64,000 nucleotides of DNA, taken from Marinibacterium anthonyi. Lineage in GTDB: Bacteria; Pseudomonadota; Alphaproteobacteria; Rhodobacterales; Rhodobacteraceae. The position numbers and the translations under genes were made by a program. This document shows, one piece after another, positions 43,029-52,013 of this stretch. The stretch spans positions 1,289,501-1,353,500 of the forward strand of contig CP031585.1 of assembly GCA_003217735.2 (NCBI GenBank), in the 5' to 3' direction. Within the stretch, counting starts at the first letter, position 1, and every line of letters starts with the position of its first letter. The notes below the pieces were generated by a model. That model saw nothing but the letters and a program-made list of their open reading frames with translations. It was not told the DNA's origin and made no database searches.

Positions 43029-44786
43029 ATGACCTCGCCCGCGTCGCCCGCAACGTCCGATCCCATCCGCCGCCGTCTTGCCCTGACCCTGCTGGGCGGG
43101 CTGGCGGCCTCGGGGCTCTGGGCGCTGACAGGGGCCGAGGCGCTGCAGGATCGCGCGCCGGGCCTCTTCCTGCTGCTGCTGGCGGGGCTCAGCACCTGGG
43201 CGGTCGTCGCCCTGGCCCTGGCCGGACCGCTGCGCCTGGGCCGGGCCCTGGCCGGCGCGCTGATTCTGGCGCTTCCGGCGGCGGGGCTGCTGCGCCTGGC
43301 CGGCCAGCGCTATGTTCAGCCGCTGGACGTGCTGCAGGCGCCCGGCACGCTGACGATCTTCCTGCTGGCGGTCTTCGTGGCCACGCCCTTCCTCGGCGTC
43401 GCGCTGGCGCGTCGGCCTCCGGTCCTGTCCTACCCCGCGCTGTTCCAGACCGCCTGGTCGATCACCATCCGCTTTGCGGCGGCCGGGCTGTTCACCGGCG
43501 TGGTCTGGGGGCTGCTGTACCTGTCGGACGCGCTGCTGGGGATCGTGGGTATCGACGCGATCGGCGATGTCATCGACATCGACGGCGTGCCCGCCGCGCT
43601 GACCGGCGCGGCGCTGGGGCTGGGCATCGCCGTGATCCATGAACTGCGCGAGGTCGTGTCTGCGCTGGTGCTGCTGCGTCTGCTTCGGCTGCTGGTCTGG
43701 CCGGTGCTGGCCGTGGTCGCCGTTTTCCTGGTGGCGGTGCCGCTCCGCGGGCTCTCGGGGCTGGTCCTGGGGCTGTCGTCGGGCGGCACGCTGATGGGCG
43801 TGGCGATGGGGGCGGTCACCCTGATCACCTGCGCGCTGGGGCGCGACGACAGCGAGGCGATGCGCCCCGCCATCGCGCCGCGCCTGCTGGCGTTTTCAGT
43901 GCCGCTGCTGGCGGGTCTTGGCGTCTGGGCCGTGGCGCTGCGGGTTGGCCAGTACGGGCTGACGCCCGACCGGGTGCTGGCCGGCACTGTCGCCCTGGTG
44001 CTGCTGGCCTACGGCCTGGCCTATGCGGGCGCGGCGCTGCGCGCCGCGGGCTGGATGGCGCGGCTGCGCCGCGTCAACGTCTGGCTGGCGCTTCTGGTGA
44101 TCGCCGTGTCCTGCGCCTGGATGACGCCGCTGCTGGACGCCGCCCGCCTGTCGGCGGCCAGCCAGCTTGCCCGCTTTGCCGACGGCCGGGCGACGACCGG
44201 GCAGCTGCCGCTGTGGCGGATGCAGACCGATTGGGGCCGCGCGGGACAGGACGCGCTGGCCGAACTCGAGGCGATGACCGACCATCCCGAACACGCCGCC
44301 CTTGTCGCCGCGATCGAGGCCGTGCGCCGGGGCGAGCCTTGGCACCGGGCGCTGCGCGATCCGGGCGGCGACCGGCTGCAGATGGCGACCGACCTGGCGC
44401 TCTGGGTGCCGGTGCGGCCCGACGGCGCGCTGGATCCCGACAAGCTGGCCGACATCCCGCCCTATTGGCTGCGGCAATGGCACGATCTCTGCGCGCCAGA
44501 GGCCGACGGCCCGGCGCGCTGTGTCTTCGTTCGGGGCCGCTTTGCCGCCGATCTGCCGGCCGCCGACCAGGGCGTGATGATCGAACGCGACACCGACGGC
44601 ACCCACATCGCCCAGCACATCCGCTGGCCCGGGCCGGAGGTTCTGGCGATCGACACCGCCGCCGGTCTGCCCGAGGACGCCATCGCCCGGATCCTGGACG
44701 GCGACGTCCCCCTGACCCCGGTCGAAACCGAAGCGCTGGATTTCGGCACGATCCGCATCGCACCGGGGCTGCGGGCCACCAAATAA
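43029..44786 (+). CDS. DUF4153 membrane protein
   Basis: This 585-residue protein has about ten to twelve hydrophobic segments in the first 370 residues, then a soluble C-terminal region of about 200 residues rich in acidic residues. The arrangement and the segment FQTAWSITIRFAAAGLFTGVVWGLLYLSDALL fit DUF4153. Function unknown. ATG 43029 is preceded by GAAGGA. The gene is 103 bp after the methyltransferase gene and is followed by the H-NOX-like gene in the same direction. Confidence 0.82.
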   Translation: MTSPASPATSDPIRRRLALTLLGGLAASGLWALTGAEALQDRAPGLFLLLLAGLSTWAVVALALAGPLRLGRALAGALILALPAAGLLRLAGQRYVQPLDVLQAPGTLTIFLLAVFVATPFLGVALARRPPVLSYPALFQTAWSITIRFAAAGLFTGVVWGLLYLSDALLGIVGIDAIGDVIDIDGVPAALTGAALGLGIAVIHELREVVSALVLLRLLRLLVWPVLAVVAVFLVAVPLRGLSGLVLGLSSGGTLMGVAMGAVTLITCALGRDDSEAMRPAIAPRLLAFSVPLLAGLGVWAVALRVGQYGLTPDRVLAGTVALVLLAYGLAYAGAALRAAGWMARLRRVNVWLALLVIAVSCAWMTPLLDAARLSAASQLARFADGRATTGQLPLWRMQTDWGRAGQDALAELEAMTDHPEHAALVAAIEAVRRGEPWHRALRDPGGDRLQMATDLALWVPVRPDGALDPDKLADIPPYWLRQWHDLCAPEADGPARCVFVRGRFAADLPAADQGVMIERDTDGTHIAQHIRWPGPEVLAIDTAAGLPEDAIARILDGDVPLTPVETEALDFGTIRIAPGLRATK

Positions 44787-44859
44787 CGAAAATTGCGACC
44801 ATTGAGGCGGCCTTAACCACCCGTTTGCGACAGTAGGCGCGCCAATGGGTGAAACGAAG

Positions 44860-45453
44860 ATGCACGGTTTGATCAACAGGGGCATCCAGTCCTTTGTGTG
44901 CAACACATATGGGGTGGAACGCTGGATGAGCGTGACGGCAGAGGCCGGGCTCGGGTTTTCCGAATTCGAATCCATGCTCATCTACGATGACCAGGTGACC
45001 CATGCACTGCTGCGCGCGCTGTGCATCGAACTGGGCCAGCCGGAAAGCGAGATCCTGGAAGACCTGGGCACCCACCTGGTGTCCGACCCAAAGATGGAAT
45101 CCCTGCGCCGCCTGCTGCGCTTTGGCGGCGAGACGTACCAGGAATTCCTGCATTCGCTTGACGAACTGCCCGACCGCACGCGGCTGGCGGTGTCGGACCT
45201 GCATCTGCCGCGCCTGGAACTGCGCGAACAATCCGCGCATCAGTTCGCCCTGGTCTGCGCGCCGGGGCTGCGCGGCTATGGCCGGGTGATGATGGGCGTG
45301 CTGCGCGCGATGGCCGACGATTACGGCGCGCTGGTCTACCTGGAACACAACGGCCTGCAGGACCAGATCGGGGCCGAGGTCATATCGATCACCCTGGTCG
45401 AGGCCGATTATGCCCGTGGCCGCGATTTCGACCTGGGCGCGCGCGCGGGATGA
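44860..45453 (+). CDS. H-NOX-like heme NO-binding domain protein lacking YxSxR
   Basis: This 197-residue protein has the H-NOX (HNOB) fold start MHGLINRGIQSFVCNTYG and the proximal heme-ligand region YQEFLHSLDELP (His98). The YxSxR motif that normally contacts the heme propionates is not found at the expected place, which reads FALVCAPGLRGYG. Heme or NO binding is therefore uncertain. I prefer the ATG at 44860 because the family starts MHGLIN; an ATG at 44845 adds five residues. The stop overlaps the next cyclase gene by four bases (ATGA), a classic H-NOX/cyclase pairing for control of cyclic di-GMP. Confidence 0.85.
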   Translation: MHGLINRGIQSFVCNTYGVERWMSVTAEAGLGFSEFESMLIYDDQVTHALLRALCIELGQPESEILEDLGTHLVSDPKMESLRRLLRFGGETYQEFLHSLDELPDRTRLAVSDLHLPRLELREQSAHQFALVCAPGLRGYGRVMMGVLRAMADDYGALVYLEHNGLQDQIGAEVISITLVEADYARGRDFDLGARAG

Positions 45454-46445
45454 CCCGTTTGGCAGAGATGCCGCAGGCGCTGTCGGTTCTGTGCCCGATG
45501 CACCTGATCCTGAACGCCGACGGGGTGATCATGCAGGTCGGCCCGACCCTGCAGAAACTGCGCCCCGGGCTTGCGATGACGGGGCTGCGGTTCCTGGACC
45601 TGTTCGACCTGATCCGCCCGCGCAGCGCCGCCGGGGTCGAGGACCTGTTCGACAGCGCCCGCACCAAGCTGCGGCTGCAGTTCCGCGATGCGCCGCGCAC
45701 CGGGTTCAAGGGCATCCTGCTGCCGCTGCCCGAAGGCGGGGGCATCGTGAACCTGTCCTTCGGCTTTTCGGTGCTGGACGCGGTGCGCGACTATGCCCTG
45801 ACCGGCGCCGATTTCCCCGCCACCGACCTCACGATCGAAATGCTGTACCTGGTCGAGGCCAAGTCGGCCGCGATGGAGGCGTCGCGGTCGCTGAACACCC
45901 GTCTGCAGGCGGCCAAGATCGCGGCCGAGGAACAGGCCTTCACCGATACGCTGACCGGGCTCAAGAACCGCCGCGCGCTCAACCACGTGATGACCCGGCT
46001 GCTGATCGCGCAGCGGCCTTTTGCGGTGATGCAGCTGGACCTGGATTTCTTCAAGACGATCAACGACACCTACGGGCACGCGGCGGGCGATCACGTGCTG
46101 CAGGTGGTGGCCCGCAACATGGTATCGGAAACGCGCGAGACGGATACCGTGGCGCGCATCGGCGGCGACGAATTCGTGCTGATCTTCGACCGGCTGCAGG
46201 ACCGCACGCGGCTTGAGTCCATTGCCGAACGGCTGATTTCCAGCATCACCGCCCCGATCCCCTTCGAAACCAGGCTCTGCCAGGTTTCCGCCAGCATCGG
46301 CAGCGCGCTTTACGACGGCGTCAGCGACAGCGACACGGCGGCGCTTCTGGCCGAAGCGGACGCCGCGCTTTATGCCGCCAAGCGGGCCGGGCGCGGGCGC
46401 CACTTTACCTTCGATGCCGAACGGCGCGCCGCCGTCCCCGGGTAG
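45450..46445 (+). CDS. Diguanylate cyclase coupled to the H-NOX-like protein
   Basis: This 331-residue protein has an N-terminal HNOBA/PAS-like sensor domain (about 1-125), a coiled-coil linker (about 130-160) and a GGDEF domain. The active site is IGGDEF (GGDEF 238-242) and the product-inhibition I-site RETD is intact (229-232), so it should be an active, feedback-controlled cyclase. It is translationally coupled to the H-NOX-like gene, which implies that the two proteins interact. The stop is two bases from the convergent GMC gene. Confidence 0.92.
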   Translation: MTRLAEMPQALSVLCPMHLILNADGVIMQVGPTLQKLRPGLAMTGLRFLDLFDLIRPRSAAGVEDLFDSARTKLRLQFRDAPRTGFKGILLPLPEGGGIVNLSFGFSVLDAVRDYALTGADFPATDLTIEMLYLVEAKSAAMEASRSLNTRLQAAKIAAEEQAFTDTLTGLKNRRALNHVMTRLLIAQRPFAVMQLDLDFFKTINDTYGHAAGDHVLQVVARNMVSETRETDTVARIGGDEFVLIFDRLQDRTRLESIAERLISSITAPIPFETRLCQVSASIGSALYDGVSDSDTAALLAEADAALYAAKRAGRGRHFTFDAERRAAVPG

Positions 46446-46447
46446 GG

Positions 46448-48052
46448 TCAGCCCGCCAGGATCGCCGTCGCCGCACGGTCGGCGATCATCATCGTCGGCG
46501 CCCGCGTATTGCCCGACGGCAGCACCGGCATCACCGAACAATCCGCCACCCGCAGCCCGTCGACCCCGTTCACCCGCAGCGCCAGGTCCACCACCGCATC
46601 CGGGTCCGGCCCCATCCGGCAGGTGCCCGCCGGGTGGCGCATGGATTGCGCCTGCTTGCGGATCGCCTCGTCCAGCGCCCCGGTCCCGCTGGCCGAACCG
46701 ATCGCGTCTCCGGGCCAGATTTCCGGCCCGACCACGTCCCGCAGGGGCGCCTGGGCATAGAAGTCCTGCGCCAACCGCACCCCGCGCCTCAGCGTCGCGA
46801 TATCGTCGGGGTGGCTCAGCGCCTCGGCCATCAGGCGGGGCGCATCGGCGGGGTCCTTCGACCGCAGCCCCAGCCGCCCGCGCGACTTGGGCCGCATCAG
46901 GATCGTGTTCATCATCATCGCATGCGCCTCCAGCCGGGGCTGGCCGCCGCCGCCCGGGGCGAAGGGGGCAAAGTTGTACTGCAGCTCGGGCCGCCCGTCG
47001 CCGTCGGCATCGACGCAGGCGCCCGAATCCAGGTGGGTCGAAGTCAGCAAGCCTTTGCGCCGGAACAGGAAGTTCAGCCCGTTGCGCAGGGCATTGCGAC
47101 CCCGGTCCTGGCCGTAAAGCCCTTCGATCCCGTCCAGGTAGCGCGTCACCGGCGTGCTCATGTGGTCCTGGTAATTGGCGCCGACCCCGGGCGCATCCTG
47201 CAACACGTCGATCCCGTGACGGTTCAGGTCTTCGGCGGGGCCCACGCCCGACAGCATCAGCAGCTTCGGACTGTGGAAACTGCCCGCCGCCAGAACGATC
47301 TCGCGCCGCGCCGTCACGACGACCTCGTCGCCCGCCGCATCGCGCGCCTCGACCGCCACGGCCCGCCGAAGGGAAAACCGGATCCGTTCCACCGCGACCG
47401 AGGTCATCACCGTCAGGTTTTCGCGCCCCATCTCGGGTTTCAGGAAGCAATAGGCCGACGACTGGCGTTGCCCGGCATGGGCGGTCACCTGGTACCAGCC
47501 CGCGCCGTCCTGGGTGGCGCCGTTGAAATCGTCGGTGGGCGGCACGCCGGCGGCGATCGCCGCGTCGATGGCCCGTTGCGCCACCGGGTGCGGCGCGCCC
47601 GGATCGGCGACGATCATGCGCCCCTCGGTGCCGTGGTAAGGGCCCGCAAGCCGGGTGTTGCGCTCCTGCCGGCGGAACACCGGCAGAACGTCGTCATAGC
47701 CCCAGCCGGTGCAGCCATGCTCCGCCACCCAGCCGTCGTAATCCGCCTTCTGCCCGCGCATGTAGACCATCGCGCCGACCGACGAACTGCCGCCCAGCAC
47801 GCGCCCCTGCTGGATGTCGGTTATCCGTCCGCCTAATGATCCGTCGGGTTCCGACGTCACCACGTCGACGTAATCGCTGTTGAAAAGCTTCGGGAAAACC
47901 GCCGGGATGTGGATCAGCCGGCTGCGATCCGGCCGCCCGCGTTCGATCAGCGCGACCGTGCCGCCGCTTTCGGCCGCCAGACGCGCCGCGATCACGCAAC
48001 CCGCCGCGCCGCCTCCGACGATGACATAGTCGAATGCCGTTTCCCCGCCCAT
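46448..48052 (-). CDS. GMC oxidoreductase (choline dehydrogenase-like)
   Basis: This 534-residue flavoenzyme has the FAD-binding GGGAAGCVIA near the N-terminus, the GMC signatures RVLGGSSSVGAMVYMRG and AAGSFHSPKLLMLSG, and the C-terminal active-site block HPAGTCRMG with the final GNTRAPTMMIADRAA. It oxidises an alcohol to an aldehyde. It is close to BetA choline dehydrogenases, but the absence of betB/betI next to it makes the substrate uncertain. ATG 48052 follows GGAGG; a longer frame upstream is not supported. Confidence 0.92.
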   Translation of the reverse strand: MGGETAFDYVIVGGGAAGCVIAARLAAESGGTVALIERGRPDRSRLIHIPAVFPKLFNSDYVDVVTSEPDGSLGGRITDIQQGRVLGGSSSVGAMVYMRGQKADYDGWVAEHGCTGWGYDDVLPVFRRQERNTRLAGPYHGTEGRMIVADPGAPHPVAQRAIDAAIAAGVPPTDDFNGATQDGAGWYQVTAHAGQRQSSAYCFLKPEMGRENLTVMTSVAVERIRFSLRRAVAVEARDAAGDEVVVTARREIVLAAGSFHSPKLLMLSGVGPAEDLNRHGIDVLQDAPGVGANYQDHMSTPVTRYLDGIEGLYGQDRGRNALRNGLNFLFRRKGLLTSTHLDSGACVDADGDGRPELQYNFAPFAPGGGGQPRLEAHAMMMNTILMRPKSRGRLGLRSKDPADAPRLMAEALSHPDDIATLRRGVRLAQDFYAQAPLRDVVGPEIWPGDAIGSASGTGALDEAIRKQAQSMRHPAGTCRMGPDPDAVVDLALRVNGVDGLRVADCSVMPVLPSGNTRAPTMMIADRAATAILAG

Positions 48053-48514
48053 GCCCGATCCTCCGATGCGCCTGCTGTCGGCGCGCCACCTCATGATGCC
48101 CTGCCGCCGGTGGCAGGGGAAGGGTCGCGTCGTTATGACACGACGGTCAGCGCAGCACCGGCGACGGGCACACCGGGGTCCATAAGCGTGACGGTGGCCT
48201 GCGGCATGGGGCGCGCGCCGTAAAAAGCGGCCGGTTTCCCCGCAAGGCCGCCTCCAACGATCGCACCATGCGTCCTGTGCCAATTTCCTGGCTTCAATTG
48301 GGTGCCGTGCGGCGCGACCTCGTTTTCCGCGACACCGCAAACCGGCTTGGCGGGTGGGAATAGCGCCCGGCGATAAGGTCATGCGCGCAAGATGCAAGGT
48401 GACCATGGGCCGGCGAACATGACGACAGGGCGATTTGACGTGCGGCATATCCCGCAGCACGGGGTTTTCCGCGCAAGCCGCGCCGCCGGCAGACCACGCC
48501 GGGCGCATCCGAAT
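48053..48514. other. Gene-poor region, 462 bp
   Basis: It lies between the GMC gene start and the glycosyltransferase stop, both on the minus strand. A short minus-strand frame at 48133-48207 (ATG to TAA, 24 codons, MPQATVTLMDPGVPVAGA) looks coding-like and is open further upstream, but has no ribosome site. It could be the tail of a decayed gene. Otherwise I see nothing. Confidence 0.4.
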
Positions 48515-49408
48515 TCAGGCGCGCAGAAAGGCCGCGACCACGTCGTCGTGAAACAGGCTGCCCGACCGGATGCCGCTGCGCAGATCCTTCGCGAAATGCA
48601 CGATGTCCTGCCAGAACCGGTCGACGGTGCCGTCTTCAAGCCCCGCGAAATGCGCCCGCCAGGTCGCGCCCAGCCCCTTGGGCAGCCGGTCGTTGCGGGC
48701 ATAGGCCGCCCCGCCCAGCCGGATCTTCTGCTTGTAATGGCCCAGCGTCCGGTGCGGGAAATGCAGGATCCGCAACCGGTCCCCCGCCAGCTCCGTCTCC
48801 CCCGGAACACCTTCGACGGCGTGATTGCCCTGCGCGACCGACACGTCGGGAATGGCCCGGTGCAGCACCTTGCCCGGCAGCGGCCGGCCCAGGTTGTTGC
48901 GGCTCTCGGCCTCGAACAGCGTGGTCAAGCTCGGATGGCTGCGCCCGGCCAGCTTGTCGTGGCTGTCGGTTACCACGACGGCGTTGTGCCGCTTGACCGC
49001 CAGCGTGCCGGTCCGCGCATCCAGCCGCGACAACAACGCCTTCAGCCCGCCTTCGGTGGGGGTCCAGAATTCGTCGGCATCGTTGTTGATGACCCAGTCC
49101 GCCCCGTGATCGCGCGCCGCGTGCCGGGCCATCTGGGTGACCCAGGTGCGCTGGTCATAGGTGTCTTCGGGCTGGTGCAGATATTCGATCGGGATGTCGC
49201 GGGACAAGTCCTTCAGGATGTTCCTGGTGCTGTCGGTCGACCGGTTGTCCATCACGATAAAGCTGTCGACGCCAAGCGCCCGGTGAAACCGGATGTTCTC
49301 GGCGACGATGTCCTCCTCGTTGCGCACCAGAAGGGTCATCGTGATGTTTTGGCCGGTATTTTGGCCGGTATTTTGGTTGGAATTTTGGCTGGCATTTTGG
49401 TTGGGCAA
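48515..49408 (-). CDS. Glycosyltransferase family 2 protein
   Basis: This protein of 274 to 297 residues has a GT-A glycosyltransferase core: MTLLVRNEEDIVAENIRFH, FIVMDNRSTDST and the metal-binding DxD region VINNDADEFW. It would transfer a sugar to a surface or polysaccharide acceptor. The start is uncertain. ATG 49339 begins exactly at the core but has no ribosome site; TTG 49408 has GGAG six bases upstream and adds a Gln/Asn-rich tail made by five 12-bp repeats. I list the longer form. No polysaccharide cluster surrounds it. Confidence 0.83.
   Translation of the reverse strand: MPNQNASQNSNQNTGQNTGQNITMTLLVRNEEDIVAENIRFHRALGVDSFIVMDNRSTDSTRNILKDLSRDIPIEYLHQPEDTYDQRTWVTQMARHAARDHGADWVINNDADEFWTPTEGGLKALLSRLDARTGTLAVKRHNAVVVTDSHDKLAGRSHPSLTTLFEAESRNNLGRPLPGKVLHRAIPDVSVAQGNHAVEGVPGETELAGDRLRILHFPHRTLGHYKQKIRLGGAAYARNDRLPKGLGATWRAHFAGLEDGTVDRFWQDIVHFAKDLRSGIRSGSLFHDDVVAAFLRA
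49343..49402. repeat. Five tandem 12-bp repeats at the glycosyltransferase 5' end
   Basis: Units of the form GGTATTTTGGCC are repeated five times without gaps. On the minus strand they are in frame with the glycosyltransferase and would encode an NQN(A/T)-type repeat, between the two candidate starts. Confidence 0.9.
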
Positions 49409-49891
49409 GGGCGGCTCCGCATGGGTCTGGGGCAGGGGACAAGCCCCCGTGTCGGCACGGCAACACCATGGGCCCGGCAGGGGATACCGGGGCCTGGCAG
49501 GGGCCGGAAGGGAAAGGCAAAGGGGGGCGATTGCGGCCCGAAAACCGGGTGTTCCGGGGGGCCTGATCGGTCTGCTACATGTCTTGTCTGTCCCGAAATC
49601 CTGTCGTCTGGCCAGTCGTGTGGGCAAAACGTTTCAACGCGTCGCAGAGCCAGTTAGCATCCGCAGGAATGCGGGCAACCGGTCCCGGCGGGACATTTCC
49701 GAAAAAGTCGAAGTTCCGTGGCGGCAAAGGCGGACACCCGCCTGCCGCGACGCTGCGCCGGGGCGGAAAACCGCCGCAAAGCCAGCATGCTCCCCGCCAT
49801 TCCAGGGGCACGCCGCGCGCCAATGCAGGGTGGCGGGCCTATGGCCGCAACGCGGATCACAGGCGCCGTGTATCGATGTCATGTGAAAAAG
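49409..49891. other. Gene-poor region, 483 bp
   Basis: It lies between the glycosyltransferase start and tRNA-Glu. It should carry the glycosyltransferase promoter. Open frames here are short, overlap each other and show no recognisable domain or ribosome site; I see nothing else. Confidence 0.4.
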
Positions 49892-49966
49892 TGGCAGCCC
49901 GTAGGGGAATCGAACCCCTCTTTCCAGGTTGAAAACCTGGCGTCCTAACCGATAGACGAACGGGCC
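49892..49966 (-). tRNA. tRNA-Glu (anticodon UUC)
   Basis: The minus strand folds into a full cloverleaf of 75 nt including an encoded CCA. The acceptor stem starts GGCCCGT and pairs with ACGGGCT (one G-U), the anticodon stem CCAGG/CCTGG encloses TTTTCAA (anticodon TTC), and the T-arm reads GGGGTTCGATTCCCC. Confidence 0.97.
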
Positions 49967-50160
49967 ACTCTGGGTCGGCGTTTCCGCCGGTGTGTGTCGG
50001 CGTTGCCGCCGGTGAGGGGCTATCTAGGCAATCGGCCGGGGGCGCGCAAGCGAAAAAATCGACTCTCAAAGAAGAATTTCCAGACGCCCTCACGTCACCC
50101 CGACGTCACCCTGATACCACCATCAAACTGGCCCGACACCCCCCCGATACTGCCCCTGCG

Positions 50161-51909
50161 TTACCCAGAACCCACCGGCGCGGCATCCTCCAGGCGCAGC
50201 TGCACGCTCTGCCGTCCGCCCCAGGTGTTGATGTCCAGCCGCCCCGCCACGTGCACGCGCGCCCGGTCGCCGCGCGTCAGCACCGCGCCCATCGGCCCGT
50301 CGAAGGCGCCAAAGGCGATCCCGTCGATCGACGCACCCATCCCGTCGCTCAACGACACCTTCAGGTGCCCGCTGCCCACCTCGCGCGCATGGCGCACCAT
50401 CAGGTCGGGCAGTGCAAAGCGCGGGGCAGGAGCCCCGGCGCCGAACGGCCCGGCGGCTTCCAGCGCCTCGACCAGCTCCACCGTCGCCGCGCCGGGCATC
50501 AGCATCCCGTCCAGTTTCAGGTCCGCCGGCCCCACCGTGCCGGCCCCCTGCCGCCCCAGCAGCTCCGACAGCCGCTCCATCGCCGGCTCCAGCCGGTCGC
50601 GCATCACCGTCAGCCCGGCGGCCATCTTGTGCCCGCCGCCCTTGACCAGCAGCCCTTCACCGGACAGCCTGTGCACCGACGCGCCCAGATCCACGCCCGA
50701 CACCGACCGCCCCGATCCCTTGCCCTCGTCGCCGTCAAAGCCGATGACGACAGCGGGCCGGTTCGTCACCTCCTTCAGCCGCGACGCCACGATCCCCACG
50801 ACACCCGGATGCCAGCCATCCGCCGCGGCCCAGACCAGCGGCGCGTCCAGCCCCCGCGCCTCGGCCTGCTCCAGCGCGGCCATCCGCACCACTTCCTCGA
50901 TCGTGCGGCGCTCGGTGTTCAACACGTCCAGCCGTTCCGCCAGCGCCGCCGCCTCGTGCGGATCCAGCGTCGACAGCAGCCGCGCGCCCAGGTCCGCCTG
51001 GCCGATCCGCCCTCCGGCATTGATCCGGGGCCCCAACAGGAACCCCAGCGCATAGGTGCTGGGCGCCGTATCCATCCGCGCCACGTCCGACAGCGCCACC
51101 AGCCCCGGCCGTTCCCGCCGGGCCATGACCCGCAGGCCCTGGCGCACCAGCGCCCGGTTCACCCCTATCAACGGCGCCACATCGGCCACGGTGGCCAGCG
51201 CCACCAGGTCCAGCAGCGCCATCAGGTCCGGCCCCGTCTGGCCCGCCTCGCGCATCTGCCGCCCGGCCTCCACCAGCATCAGGAACACCACCGCCGCGGC
51301 GCACAGATGCCCCAGCGATCCATCCTCGTCCTGCCGGTTCGGGTTCACCACGGCCAGCGCCTCGGGCAGCGTCTCGCCGCCCAGGTGGTGATCCAGAACC
51401 ACCACGTCCACCGGCCCCGTCGCCGCGATCGGCTCGTGCGACAGGGTCCCGCAATCGACGCAGATGATCAGGTCATGCGCCTTCGCCAGCGCCTGCATGG
51501 CCGGCACGTTGGGCCCATAGCCCTCGTCGATCCGGTCCGGGATATAAACCGTCGCCTCGCGCCCCAGCGACCGCAGCCAGCTGACCAGCAACGCCGCCGA
51601 AGACCCGCCATCCACATCGTAATCCGCGAAAATCGCGATCCTCTGGCGCCCCGACACCGCCGCCAGCACCCGCGCGGCCGCCTTTTCCATGTCGCGCATC
51701 GACCGGGGGTCGGGCAGCAGGTCCCGCAGCTGCGGCGCCAGGAACGCCTGCGCCTCCTCGCCGGGCACACCGCGCCGCGCCAGCACCTGGCAGATCGGCC
51801 GGGGCAGGCCTGTCGCCTGCGACAGCGCCTCGGCCGCCCGCTCGGTCTCGATCGAAGGCCCGGTCCAGCGCCGCCCGGTCAGCGAGCTCTCAACGCCCAG
51901 AAAGGCCAT
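50161..51909 (-). CDS. recJ: Single-stranded-DNA-specific exonuclease RecJ
   Basis: This 582-residue 5'-3' exonuclease acts in RecF recombination and mismatch and base-excision repair. DHH-family motifs are visible: FADYDVDGGSSAALL, VCVDCG and VVLDHHLGGE, followed by the DHHA1 region with GGGHKMAAGLT. The motif II Asp pair reads DYDVDGG, slightly different from the more usual DYDVDGAT. ATG 51909 has GGATGAGAG before it. It is third in the hom-glpX-recJ order typical of Rhodobacterales, after a terminator-like repeat. Confidence 0.96.
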   Translation of the reverse strand: MAFLGVESSLTGRRWTGPSIETERAAEALSQATGLPRPICQVLARRGVPGEEAQAFLAPQLRDLLPDPRSMRDMEKAAARVLAAVSGRQRIAIFADYDVDGGSSAALLVSWLRSLGREATVYIPDRIDEGYGPNVPAMQALAKAHDLIICVDCGTLSHEPIAATGPVDVVVLDHHLGGETLPEALAVVNPNRQDEDGSLGHLCAAAVVFLMLVEAGRQMREAGQTGPDLMALLDLVALATVADVAPLIGVNRALVRQGLRVMARRERPGLVALSDVARMDTAPSTYALGFLLGPRINAGGRIGQADLGARLLSTLDPHEAAALAERLDVLNTERRTIEEVVRMAALEQAEARGLDAPLVWAAADGWHPGVVGIVASRLKEVTNRPAVVIGFDGDEGKGSGRSVSGVDLGASVHRLSGEGLLVKGGGHKMAAGLTVMRDRLEPAMERLSELLGRQGAGTVGPADLKLDGMLMPGAATVELVEALEAAGPFGAGAPAPRFALPDLMVRHAREVGSGHLKVSLSDGMGASIDGIAFGAFDGPMGAVLTRGDRARVHVAGRLDINTWGGRQSVQLRLEDAAPVGSG

Positions 51910-51950
51910 CTCTCATCCTTCCGACCGGGGCGGCGGATGCGCGCCCCTGG

Positions 51951-51985
51951 TCTTCTTCTTGGCAAAAATACCTCCGCCGGAGGCC
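51951..51985 (-). repeat. Dispersed terminator-like repeat between glpX and recJ
   Basis: On the minus strand CCTCCGGCGGAGG is followed by TATTTTTGCC and AAGAAGAAGA, a stem plus T-rich run. It is the same element family as at 27919-28006 and 57484-57632 and is placed after glpX in its direction of transcription. Confidence 0.7.
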
Positions 51986-52013
51986 TCCGACAGAAGGTCC
52001 GGGAGCCCCCCGA

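Noticed and set aside
45408-47450. Minus-strand frame of 680 codons joining the GMC gene region and the cyclase antisense
   Set aside because: It runs across both real genes in a different frame and has no domain.
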